Assembly: GCF_031844685.1 (NCBI RefSeq)
Contig: NZ_CP134605.1
Location: 310,001-374,000, forward strand
Length of the DNA stretch: 64,000 nucleotides
Origin: Streptomyces sp. ITFR-21
GTDB taxonomy: Bacteria; Actinomycetota; Actinomycetes; Streptomycetales; Streptomycetaceae
Direction of reading: 5' to 3'
The stretch's first letter is position 1, and each line of letters opens with the position of its first letter. Positions 44,402 through 51,081 of the stretch are shown in pieces. The notes beneath the pieces were generated by a model. The model saw only the letters and a program-made list of their open reading frames with translations. It was not told where the DNA came from and did no database searches. The translations under genes and the position numbers were made by a program.

Positions 44402-44403
44402 CG

Positions 44404-44431
44404 CCGGCACCGGAAGGCGGCCGTGTGCCGG
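44404..44431 (+). terminator. Weak hairpin after the kinase gene
   Basis: CCGGCAC (44404-44410) and GTGCCGG (44425-44431) form a 7-base stem with a 14-base loop, right after the kinase stop codon. Confidence 0.35.
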
Positions 44432-45201
44432 GAGCGGGGGCGCGCGCCGTCGGGCGCGCCGTGGACGGCGTTCCTCGATCCGGTGCCGGCTGCGGACTTC
44501 GGGACACCTGTACCGGGCCCGCGGGAGGTGCCGGCCAGTGCCGCGGACGGGGATCTCCAGTTCCTCGCGGAGCGCGGGGACGAGGACGAAACGGGGGGTG
44601 TGGTACTTCGCGGCGGTCTTCCCGCCCCGGGTGCGGCAGGCGCTGCCGGCGGGCGCGTCACAGTTCGGGCAGTTGTGACGCTCTACCGCCAATGCGGCCG
44701 GATCGGGCGTGCGATTTATGCGGGAAGTCCCTCAGAAGTGCCTCGCACAACGTGCGGGTTTCGAGAGGACTTTTGCGAACGGCGACCTGCGGAAACGTGA
44801 TCACTCCGGGGGCTCTCGCAGAACTCTCACAGATGACCATTTATGAGAATGACCGTGCGTGACGCCCATGGCCCGAGACTGCCAGGTAGCGCCGGTTTTC
44901 GTTCCGATGTTCCGAGCGCCGCCAGTTGCATCGGATGTGAACTCGCGACAGCCGGCGAATCGGCCCATGGGAAGAGGCCAGTCGTGGTGTTGACCTGCGG
45001 ACTTGAGCGAGACCTTGAGCGGTGACGATACCCGCCGCGAGGGCTTCGTGGGACCCGTGCAGGGGCAGGGCCCCGGCAGAGTCGTTCTGTAGCCCTGTGG
45101 CGTGGGGTTCTGTGGGTGGAAGAGGTACGCGGACGTGTTCCGGTCGGGTTGGATGGAGGTTCCTGCGCCTTCACGTCCGGCCGGGGGATCACGCCCGCGC
45201 C
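44432..45201. other. Decayed low-coding region
   Basis: Except for the zinc-finger fragment at 44546-44692, nothing recognisable. The stretch 44700-45000 is visibly poorer in G+C than its surroundings, and no reading frame shows the codon bias of the neighbouring genes, as expected for degraded foreign DNA. Confidence 0.45.
44546..44692 (-). pseudogene. Zinc-finger protein fragment of recombinase-associated type
   Basis: About 49 residues: AVERHNCPNCDAPAGSAC then RTRGGKTAAKYHTPRFVLV and ELEIPV. The C-x2-C...C...H pattern resembles short zinc-finger segments that accompany serine recombinases on Streptomyces mobile DNA. After ELEIPV the frame turns into low-quality sequence overlapping the kinase gene end. 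The only start is a TTG at 44692. Best read as the leftover N-terminus of a mobile-element gene; family recognition is from memory and moderate. Confidence 0.45.
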
Positions 45202-45450
45202 ATGTCATCGTCCCTCATGCCTGCGCCCGTTCGCCCGCCCGTCCCGGAACATGAGCTCCTGGTCCAGCTGCTCGCCGGGATACCTGATCCGCGTCGGCGG
45301 CGCGCGGTGCGTCATCCGGTGGGCGCTCTCATCGCGGTCGCGGTGTGCGCGGTGGTGGCCGGAGCCCGGAAATTCACCGCGATCGGGGAATGGGCCCAGG
45401 AGGCCGGGGGCGCCGCGTTGGAACGGCTGGGGCTGCAACGCGGCGTCCTC
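45202..45450 (+). pseudogene. Truncated ISAs1-like transposase N-terminus
   Basis: About 82 residues beginning MSSSLMPAPV; the stretch LLVQLLAGIPDPRRRRAVRH, then VAVCAVVAGARKFTAIGEWA and ERLGLQRG, is the N-terminal helper domain of ISAs1/H-repeat transposases. A complete one has about 370-400 residues with a DDE core; here similarity stops near 45450 and the sequence passes into an opposite-strand nucleotidyltransferase remnant. No terminal inverted repeats were recognised. Dead element. Confidence 0.75.
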
Positions 45451-45738
45451 CCAGATCCGGCCGCTGCCTGCCGCGTCGAAGACGTATCCGGGCTAGCGGT
45501 GGCGGACTTCGGGAAAGTTCACGGCCGGAATCGCGATCTCGATGTCTCCATGAGCGCGAGTCCGCGTGCCGCGGAACAAGTCCAGCGCCCAGCTCGCGGC
45601 CACGTACCAAGGCGTGCTGATCCCGACCATATGCTGCGCGACCTCACTCGGGGTCCAGCAGGATGACCACTTGGCGTGGAGGGCTTCGATCTCGTCGGGT
45701 GACAGCTCGATGCCACCGCTGGGTAGTTGCTCGCTCAC
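45441..45738 (-). pseudogene. Broken aminoglycoside-2''-adenylyltransferase-like nucleotidyltransferase
   Basis: GTG at 45738 opens a frame with LSPDEIEALHAKW, PWYVAASWALDLF and THAHGD-like RTRAHGDIEIAIPA, the active-site region of nucleotidyltransferases of the aminoglycoside-2''-adenylyltransferase type. After FPEVRHR an in-frame TAG (45495-45493) interrupts, yet the family-like sequence PGYVFDAAGSGRIWEDAA continues in the same frame. Homology then ends at the transposase remnant. Full-length relatives have about 180-240 residues, so this copy has both a nonsense codon and a truncation. The stop could be a natural early end, but the continuing homology favours decay. Confidence 0.65.
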
Positions 45739-45870
45739 CGCAGGAATTCGTCAGCCGCGTCGAAGGTCCCTGGAGCCGTACGCAGCTGGCGATCACACAG
45801 TCACCAGCCGGTTGGACTCCTCGGCGAACGCGCGACAGTCGAATATTGAGAGCCCACCGGTACCAAGGCC

Positions 45871-46114
45871 GGGCCACCTGGTACCGGAGTGCGCCGCCGA
45901 CGAGCAGTGCTGCGCCCAGGTGTGGCTGCGGCCGGAGGGGGCGCACCAGCTGGAGTACCGGGGCTGCGGCTCCACCGAGCGCTCCTGGACCCGGACCGCG
46001 TCCGCGGCGCGCGTCGTGGCGGCCCTGCGGGGCTGGGCCGCCGGAAAGACCGCCTGGCGGGAGTCGTTCCGGGAGGCCTCGCAGGCCTCGTGGTTCACCG
46101 GACCGACCGCGTGA
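45871..46114 (+). pseudogene. Unrecognised C-terminal protein remnant
   Basis: About 80 codons ending at 46114 look protein-like (VWLRPEGAHQLEYRG, then RTASAARVVAALRGWAAGK and WRESFREASQASWF) but have no start with a ribosome site; upstream in the same frame the sequence is antisense to the nucleotidyltransferase remnant. I do not recognise the family. It overlaps the end of the DeoR-type gene by 20 bases. Possibly the 3' end of a gene cut by the same rearrangement. Confidence 0.35.
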
Positions 46115-46892
46115 CCCGGGCCGGCGGCGTGACCCGGACCGTTCGCACCGCGACGCCCGCGGCGGTCAGCGCCTCGGTCTCCTCCCGGGGAGCGCCCTCC
46201 TCGGTGACAACGGTGTGCAGCGCGGCGGCCGGCGCGACGAAGGCGAGCGCGGTACGGGACAGCTTGGCCGCTTCGGCGACGGCGATCACCCGGCGGGCGG
46301 AGGCGATGGCGGCGCGCTTGGTGGCGGCCTCCGCGAGGTCGTAGGCGGTGAGGCCGTCGGCGGCGGTCAGGCCGCAGCAGCCGAGGACGGCGGTGTCGAA
46401 GCGGAGCGCCGCGAGGGACGCCTCGGTGAGCGGTCCGGTCAGGGCGAGTTCGCCGGGGCGGGGTTCGCCGCCGGGGACGAGCAGCCGCAGCCGCGGGGCG
46501 CCGGTGAGGACGCCGAGGGCGTGCAGGGACAGCGGCATGACGGTCAGCCGGCGCGGTTCGAGGGCGCGGGCGACCTCCAGGCAGGTGGTGCCGCTGTCGA
46601 TGAGGACGGTCTCGCCGTCGCTGATCATCGCGGTGACCTCGGCGGCGATCCGGCGTTTGACGTCCAGCCCCTCGGCCGCGCGCAGGGCGAAGGGCGGCTC
46701 CTCGCCGCGCAGCATCAGGGTGCGGGCGCCGCCCCGGTAGCGCTCCAGGACGCCCTGCTCGGCCAGGATCCCCAGATCCCGGCGGACGGTCATCTCCGAG
46801 GCGCCGGTCAGGGCGGCCAGTTCGGCGACGCTGAGCCGGCCCGCCTCGCTCACCGCCTCGGCGATTTGCCGGTGTCGTTCGCTGCTCACCAT
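46095..46892 (-). CDS. DeoR-family transcriptional regulator
   Basis: 265 residues. N-terminal winged HTH SVAELAALTGASEMTVRRDL followed by GVLERYRGGA, and a DeoRC effector domain with MISDGETVLIDSGTTCLEVA and TAVLGCCGL...AEAATKRA, the sugar-phosphate-binding isomerase-like fold. It probably represses the divergent MFS gene and itself and responds to a phosphorylated sugar or similar metabolite. ATG 46892 chosen to align with the family N-terminus; an upstream ATG at 46922 is in frame but lies within the operator region. Ribosome site weak (GGGGG). Confidence 0.9.
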   Translation of the reverse strand: MVSSERHRQIAEAVSEAGRLSVAELAALTGASEMTVRRDLGILAEQGVLERYRGGARTLMLRGEEPPFALRAAEGLDVKRRIAAEVTAMISDGETVLIDSGTTCLEVARALEPRRLTVMPLSLHALGVLTGAPRLRLLVPGGEPRPGELALTGPLTEASLAALRFDTAVLGCCGLTAADGLTAYDLAEAATKRAAIASARRVIAVAEAAKLSRTALAFVAPAAALHTVVTEEGAPREETEALTAAGVAVRTVRVTPPARVTRSVR

Positions 46893-46923
46893 GCCCCCAT
46901 TGAACACCACCGAACCACCCACT

Positions 46924-46948
46924 TGTTCGGAAACGGCCTTAACGAACA
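46924..46948. promoter_or_regulatory. Inverted repeat TGTTCG-N13-CGAACA, candidate DeoR operator
   Basis: Arms at 46924-46929 and 46943-46948. A third half-site TGTTCG is at 46965-46970 over the MFS -10 box. The second arm overlaps the proposed -35 box, so binding would block transcription. Located between the divergent DeoR and MFS genes. Confidence 0.55.
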
Positions 46949-46968
46949 GTCGTTGTGTTTGTTATGTT
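46939..46968 (+). promoter_or_regulatory. Promoter of the MFS gene, leaderless type
   Basis: TTAACG (46939-46944) and TATGTT (46963-46968) with an 18-base spacer in a locally AT-rich stretch. The transcription start would fall at about 46975, next to the ATG at 46976, so the mRNA would have no leader; indeed no ribosome site precedes that ATG. Confidence 0.5.
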
Positions 46969-46975
46969 CGCAGGC

Positions 46976-48235
46976 ATGCAGAGATCCCTCCGTGCCGCGC
47001 GTATCGCCACGTTCGCCTACTTCGCTCTGAACGGGCTGGTGCTCGGCATGTGGGTCGTCCACATCCCGGCGATCGAGCAGCGGGCCGGGATCGGGCACGC
47101 CGTGCTCGGCTCACTCCTCCTGCTGCTCGGCGGCGGGGCCTTCGCCGGTATGCAGGTGGTCGGTCCGCTCGCCGACCGCTTCGGCGCCCGCACGGTGGTG
47201 CCGGTCAGTGCCGCGCTCTGCGCGGCGGCCGTGGTGCTGCCGGGCCTGGCCCGCAGCGGCTGGACGCTGGGCGCGGCGCTGCTGGTGCTCGGCCTGGGCA
47301 ACGGCTGCCTGGACGTGAGCATGAACGCGCACGCCGTCCAGGTGGAACGCGGCTACGGGCGCCCGGTGATGTCCTCCTTCCACGCGGTCTACTCGCTGGG
47401 CGCGGTGGCCGCCTCGCTCATCGGCGCCCGGACGCTGAGCTGGGGGTGGAGCGCGCCGGTGACCCTGGGCGGTACGGCGGTGGCGGCCGGGGCCGCCGCG
47501 CTGCTGGCGGCGCCCGCGCTGCTGCGGCCCGAGCACATATCCGTGACGCGGGCGGCGGAGGCGGCGGTGGACGGTGGAGCGACGGGCCGGGCGGCGAAGC
47601 AGGCCCGGCGGCGGACGCCGCCGCGTGTCTGGGGGCTGGCCGCCGTCGCCTTGATGGTCATGCTGTGCGAGGGGGTCGCCAACGACTGGAGCGTGCTGTC
47701 GGTGCGGGACGTGCTGGGGGCCTCGGCGGCGACCGCCGCGCTCGCCTACGGCGCCTTCTCCACCGCGATGACCGCCGGGCGGCTGGTCACCGACCGGGTG
47801 TCGGCACGGATCGGCCCGGTCGCCGTGGTGCGCTTCGGCGCGTCGACGGCGGCGGCCGGCATGGCGGCGGTGGTCCTCTCCCCCTGGGTCCCGCTGGCGC
47901 TGGCCGGGTGGACGGTCTTCGGCGCCGGCCTGTCCGGCTGCGTACCGCAGCTGTTCAGCGCGGCCGGGCACCTCGACCAGGAGGCGGCGGGCGCCAACGT
48001 CTCCCGCGTCGCCGGGCTGGGCTACCTCGGCATGCTGGCCGGTCCGGCGGTCATCGGCGCGCTCACCCGGCTGGTGCCGCTGAACACGGCCTTTGTGCTG
48101 CCGCTGGCCTTCTGCGCGATCGCCGCCGGCGCGGCGGGCCTGGTGGGCGCCGCCGCCCCCGCGGGCCCGGGGCGGCCCGCGGACCCCGCCGACCCGGCGC
48201 GGCCGTCCGCCGGCGCGCCGACCGCGGCGCCGTGA
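46976..48235 (+). CDS. MFS transporter, YbjJ-like
   Basis: 419 residues with about twelve membrane helices. N-terminus ARIATFAYFALNGLVLGMW, VGPLADRFGARTVVPVSA (the loop 2-3 motif) and LGNGCLDVSMNAHAVQVER are typical of the YbjJ/FucP-like MFS subgroup. ATG 46976 lacks a ribosome site and fits leaderless translation. Paired with a divergent DeoR regulator, so a sugar-like or metabolite substrate is probable. The last 30 residues are a Pro/Ala tail whose coding DNA merges into a 14-base tandem repeat. Confidence 0.88.
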   Translation: MQRSLRAARIATFAYFALNGLVLGMWVVHIPAIEQRAGIGHAVLGSLLLLLGGGAFAGMQVVGPLADRFGARTVVPVSAALCAAAVVLPGLARSGWTLGAALLVLGLGNGCLDVSMNAHAVQVERGYGRPVMSSFHAVYSLGAVAASLIGARTLSWGWSAPVTLGGTAVAAGAAALLAAPALLRPEHISVTRAAEAAVDGGATGRAAKQARRRTPPRVWGLAAVALMVMLCEGVANDWSVLSVRDVLGASAATAALAYGAFSTAMTAGRLVTDRVSARIGPVAVVRFGASTAAAGMAAVVLSPWVPLALAGWTVFGAGLSGCVPQLFSAAGHLDQEAAGANVSRVAGLGYLGMLAGPAVIGALTRLVPLNTAFVLPLAFCAIAAGAAGLVGAAAPAGPGRPADPADPARPSAGAPTAAP

Positions 48236-48261
48236 CCGCGGCGCCGTGACCGCGGCGCCGT
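48220..48261. repeat. Three tandem copies of a 14-base unit (GACCGCGGCGCCGT)
   Basis: Copies at 48220-48233, 48234-48247 and 48248-48261, identical. The first copy covers the MFS stop codon, so each unit carries a potential TGA; the unit is also palindromic in its centre (GCGGCGCCG), allowing hairpins. Confidence 0.9.
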
Positions 48262-48300
48262 GACCGGGGACGCCCGAGCGGCGCGGCTCCCGCCGGGGGC

Positions 48301-48669
48301 TCAGCCGACACCCGCCTCCCCGGCGCCCGTTTCCCCGGCGGGCGCCGCCTTGGCCGCCGCCACCGTGGGGTGGATCTTCAGCACCTTGTCCATGCCGACG
48401 ATGCCGATCAGCCGTTCCAGCGCCGGGCGCGGCGCGGCGATCCGCAGATCGGTCTGCCGGCCGATCGAGAGCAGCACCCTGAGGAAGCTGGAGTCGCCGA
48501 AGGTGATCCCGCTGGCGTCCAGCACCACCCGCGGGCCGCTGAGCGCGGCCCGCTCCAGCTGGAGGGTCAGCGGCAGCAGGTTGTCCAGGTCCAGCTCGCC
48601 CCGCGGTACCACGACCTGGACGTCCGTCGCGTCGGCCGAAGTCGTCCGGGCGCTCTCGTTGATCGTCAT
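48301..48669 (-). CDS. STAS-domain anti-sigma factor antagonist
   Basis: 122 residues with a SpoIIAA/RsbV-type STAS fold: VVVPRGELDLDNLLPL, VVLDASGITFGDSSFLRVLL with the conserved phosphorylatable Ser in the DSS motif, and LRIAAPRPALERLIGIVGMD. In partner switching it binds an ATPase anti-sigma factor when unphosphorylated, freeing the sigma factor. Candidate partners are the ATPases at 49444-49938 and 56745-57209. Start ATG 48669 by homology; TTG 48702 upstream is possible as neither has a good ribosome site. Confidence 0.88.
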   Translation of the reverse strand: MTINESARTTSADATDVQVVVPRGELDLDNLLPLTLQLERAALSGPRVVLDASGITFGDSSFLRVLLSIGRQTDLRIAAPRPALERLIGIVGMDKVLKIHPTVAAAKAAPAGETGAGEAGVG

Positions 48670-49443
48670 GCGCGGGAGTCTGCCCCCGAAGGCGTCCCGC
48701 AAAAGAAGTCACCGCACCCGGCCCGCCGGCTGGCCCCCGCGGTGGTCAGCGCCCTCCCCCCGCCCCGGCGCCGAACCGCTTCCCGGCGGGCCGCTCCGGG
48801 CTTCCACGGGGCGCGCCAGGTCCCGCGCCGAACGTCGGGCAGCAGGCAGCGGCCGTCCGGCGTCGGCCGCCGCGACGGCCGTCCCGGGCTCCCGCGGGTC
48901 GGCCGGGCCCCGGGCCGGCGACAGCGCGCGGCTCCCGCCGTCAGCCGTCGGACCGCCCCCGGCCCCCGCCGGGCAGCGTCGCGGCCCCCGTCCAGCCCCC
49001 GCGGCCGATGGCGAGCGGGGCCCGTACGCACGGCTGGGTATGGTCGGGGCCCCTCCGGCGCGGAGCTTCGCTCGCACGGGCGACCGGTTCCCGGTGGCCG
49101 GTCAGGACCGCACCGCCTGCGCCACCCCCCGTACGCCTTGGGGACACCGAAGGCACCGCGCCCGCTGGGCGAGGGCCGGGACACGGTCGAGAACCGCCCG
49201 ACAGGAAACCCAGGCTCCTGGGCGACCCACCCGCACCGGCCGAACGGAACCACACCGCCTGCGCCACCCCCCCGTACGCCCCGGGGACACCGGAGGCACC
49301 GCGCCCGCGGGTCGGGCGCGGCACCCCCGCCCGGCCGGGGTGCGCCCCGGGCCGACGCGGAGCCGCGCCGCGGCGGTCGCGGGTGTCCCGCCGGTGTGCG
49401 GCCGGTGTGCGGCCGGTTCGAAGGGGTACGCGCCCTGACGTCG
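48670..49443. other. Long spacer with an imperfect direct repeat
   Basis: About 770 bases without a supported gene between the STAS gene and an ATPase gene. It contains a pair of about 55-base imperfect direct repeats (listed separately). Open frames through it are low-complexity Arg/Pro/Gly sequence. Confidence 0.45.
49111..49308. repeat. Two ~55-base imperfect direct repeats 142 bases apart
   Basis: Copy 1 at 49111-49165 and copy 2 at 49253-49308, both starting CACCGCCTGCGCCACCCCCC and ending GGCACCGCGCCCGC, with about five differences including one extra C in copy 2. They lie in a non-coding spacer and look like a dispersed intergenic element or a duplicated leader. Confidence 0.85.
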
Positions 49444-49938
49444 GTGGAGATACCGCCGGCCGGGGGGCCACAGGACGGCGAGCAGCGGCCCGGCGGCGGA
49501 GACGACGCCGGACCGGACGGCCCCTGGGAGGCGACGGTTTTGCGCATCAGCGAGGTCTACGGCGGCGAGACGACGGCCATCGCGGAGGCAAGACGGTTCG
49601 CCGCGGGGTTCTTCGGCCGCGTGCACCGCGAACGCTCCCTGGCGGTCTCCGCGCACGCCGTCGAGACCACCCAGCTGGTGGTGAGCGAGCTGATCAGCAA
49701 CGCCGTCCGGCACACCGCGGGTCCGTGCCGGCTGGACCTGGAGCTCGTCGACCACGCGGTGGACATCACGGTGTGGGACACCTCCTCGGCCGCGCCCGCC
49801 GTCCCCGAGCCGGACCCGGCCAGGGTCGGCCGGCACGGCATCGAGGTGGTGCTCGCGCTGTGCGGCGCCCCGCAGATCACCCGGCAGGCGACGGGCAAGC
49901 GGATCAGCGTACGGGTGGCCCTGGAGCCGGCCGGCTGA
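49444..49938 (+). CDS. ATP-binding protein of the RsbW/anti-sigma type
   Basis: 164 residues with an HATPase_c_2 fold: TTQLVVSELISNAVRHTAGP (N-box) and RVGRHGIEVVLALCG, G-box region reduced as in Streptomyces single-domain regulators. Such proteins bind and phosphorylate STAS antagonists and may hold a sigma factor. The N-terminal 35 residues are low-complexity; the start (GTG 49444) is uncertain, with only a distant AAGGGG. Likely partner: the STAS protein encoded 0.8 kb upstream on the other strand. Confidence 0.8.
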   Translation: MEIPPAGGPQDGEQRPGGGDDAGPDGPWEATVLRISEVYGGETTAIAEARRFAAGFFGRVHRERSLAVSAHAVETTQLVVSELISNAVRHTAGPCRLDLELVDHAVDITVWDTSSAAPAVPEPDPARVGRHGIEVVLALCGAPQITRQATGKRISVRVALEPAG

Positions 49939-50035
49939 CGGCCGCCGCGGCGCCGGCTCTTTACGGCCCCGGCCCCGTACCGCGAGGATTGCCGGGACGG
50001 GGACCCGGGGGACGCGGAGCAAGGGGTGGTGGCGC

Positions 50036-50380
50036 GTGAAGGAGGAGCGGGAGTTCTTCGACGCCGGGCGACTGGCATGGCGCCCGGCGGCAGGATCGCC
50101 GGGGGTGACCGAGCGGGTGCTGTCGGCCGGACCGGACCCGGTGACCGAGCTCACCCGGCTGGCCCGCTGGGCACCGGGGCTCGACACCTCGGCGGCGGGG
50201 GTGATCCGGCACCCGTACGTCGAGGAGGTGTACCTCCTGGAGGGCGAGCTGGAGGACCTGACGCTGGGCCGTACGTTCTCGGCCGGCCACTACGCGTCCA
50301 GGCCGCCGGGCATGCCGCACGGCCCGTACCGGACCGCGACCGGCGCCGTGATGCTGGAGATCCGCCACCCGGCGCCGTGA
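50036..50380 (+). CDS. Small cupin-domain protein
   Basis: 114 residues resembling ChrR-type/DUF4437 cupins: HPYVEEVYLLEGELEDLTLG and SAGHYASRPPGMPHGPYRT, with His and Glu residues in the usual metal positions. Different from the hydrazine-cluster cupin. Role unknown. GTG 50036 has AAGGGG about ten bases before. A strong hairpin separates it from the convergent secreted-protein gene. Confidence 0.8.
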   Translation: MKEEREFFDAGRLAWRPAAGSPGVTERVLSAGPDPVTELTRLARWAPGLDTSAAGVIRHPYVEEVYLLEGELEDLTLGRTFSAGHYASRPPGMPHGPYRTATGAVMLEIRHPAP

Positions 50381-50438
50381 AGGCCGCCGCTGCGGCCTCC
50401 GGCGGTGGCAGCCGGCGCGGCGGGTCTCCCACGTGCAA

Positions 50439-50480
50439 CCGGACCCGCCCCACCGCGGGGGGTCGGCGGGGCGGGTCCGG
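50439..50480. terminator. Bidirectional hairpin between convergent genes
   Basis: Perfect 13-base arms CCGGACCCGCCCC (50439-50451) and GGGGCGGGTCCGG (50468-50480) with a 16-base loop, between the cupin and the small secreted-protein genes. Confidence 0.8.
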
Positions 50481-50495
50481 GTGGTACGCGCCGGG

Positions 50496-50801
50496 TCAGG
50501 CGGTCTGTACCGCGTGCGCCGGGCAGTATTCGGGGTTGGGCCGGTCCGCCACCGGGGCACCGTTGTAGGCGCTGTAGACGCAGAAGTACGCGTTGCCGCC
50601 GTAGCCGTAGGTGCAGCCGAGCTTGCCGACGCCGGTCACCCAGCCGCTCAGGCCCCATGTCTGGCCGTAGCCGGTGATGTACTGCGGGCACTGGTAGGTC
50701 GCGGTCGGTGCGGCCGCGGCGGTGGAGCCGGTGGCCAGGATGCTGCCCGCGACGGCCAGAGCGGTGGCGGCCACGGCCGCGGCGATGCGCGTGCGGATCA
50801 A
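50496..50801 (-). CDS. Small secreted cysteine-containing protein
   Basis: 101 residues. A Sec signal peptide is evident: MIRTRIAAAVAATALAVAGS with cleavage likely after the STAAAA segment near residue 31. The mature part of about 70 residues has four Cys (in YQCPQY, LGCTYG, YFCVYS, EYCPAH) and many Tyr/Gly, so two disulfides are likely. I do not recognise a named family. The start is TTG 50801, preceded by a GGAAAGGG ribosome site; no ATG or GTG is nearby. Could be an extracellular inhibitor or structural protein; function not known. Confidence 0.75.
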   Translation of the reverse strand: MIRTRIAAAVAATALAVAGSILATGSTAAAAPTATYQCPQYITGYGQTWGLSGWVTGVGKLGCTYGYGGNAYFCVYSAYNGAPVADRPNPEYCPAHAVQTA

Positions 50802-51081
50802 GGAGGTTCCCTTTCCTCGGGTGTGCGGCCACCGACCGGCCGCCGGTCACGCGTCGTCGGGACCAAAAGTAGCGACGTGATGACGGATCGGCACGGAAAG
50901 CGGGGATGCGGGGTGTACGAATCATCACCGTCCGTGCGTCCAGTGGGCCGACCGGCGTTGGCGGGTGCGGAGTTGGTCGGCTGCGCCTATGAACAGGCCC
51001 CGCGCGACGGTCCCGGTGCGCGCGCCGGCCCGGCCCGCGTGACCATGGAGGAGCGGGGGACCGCCGGAGACGGGACACGCG

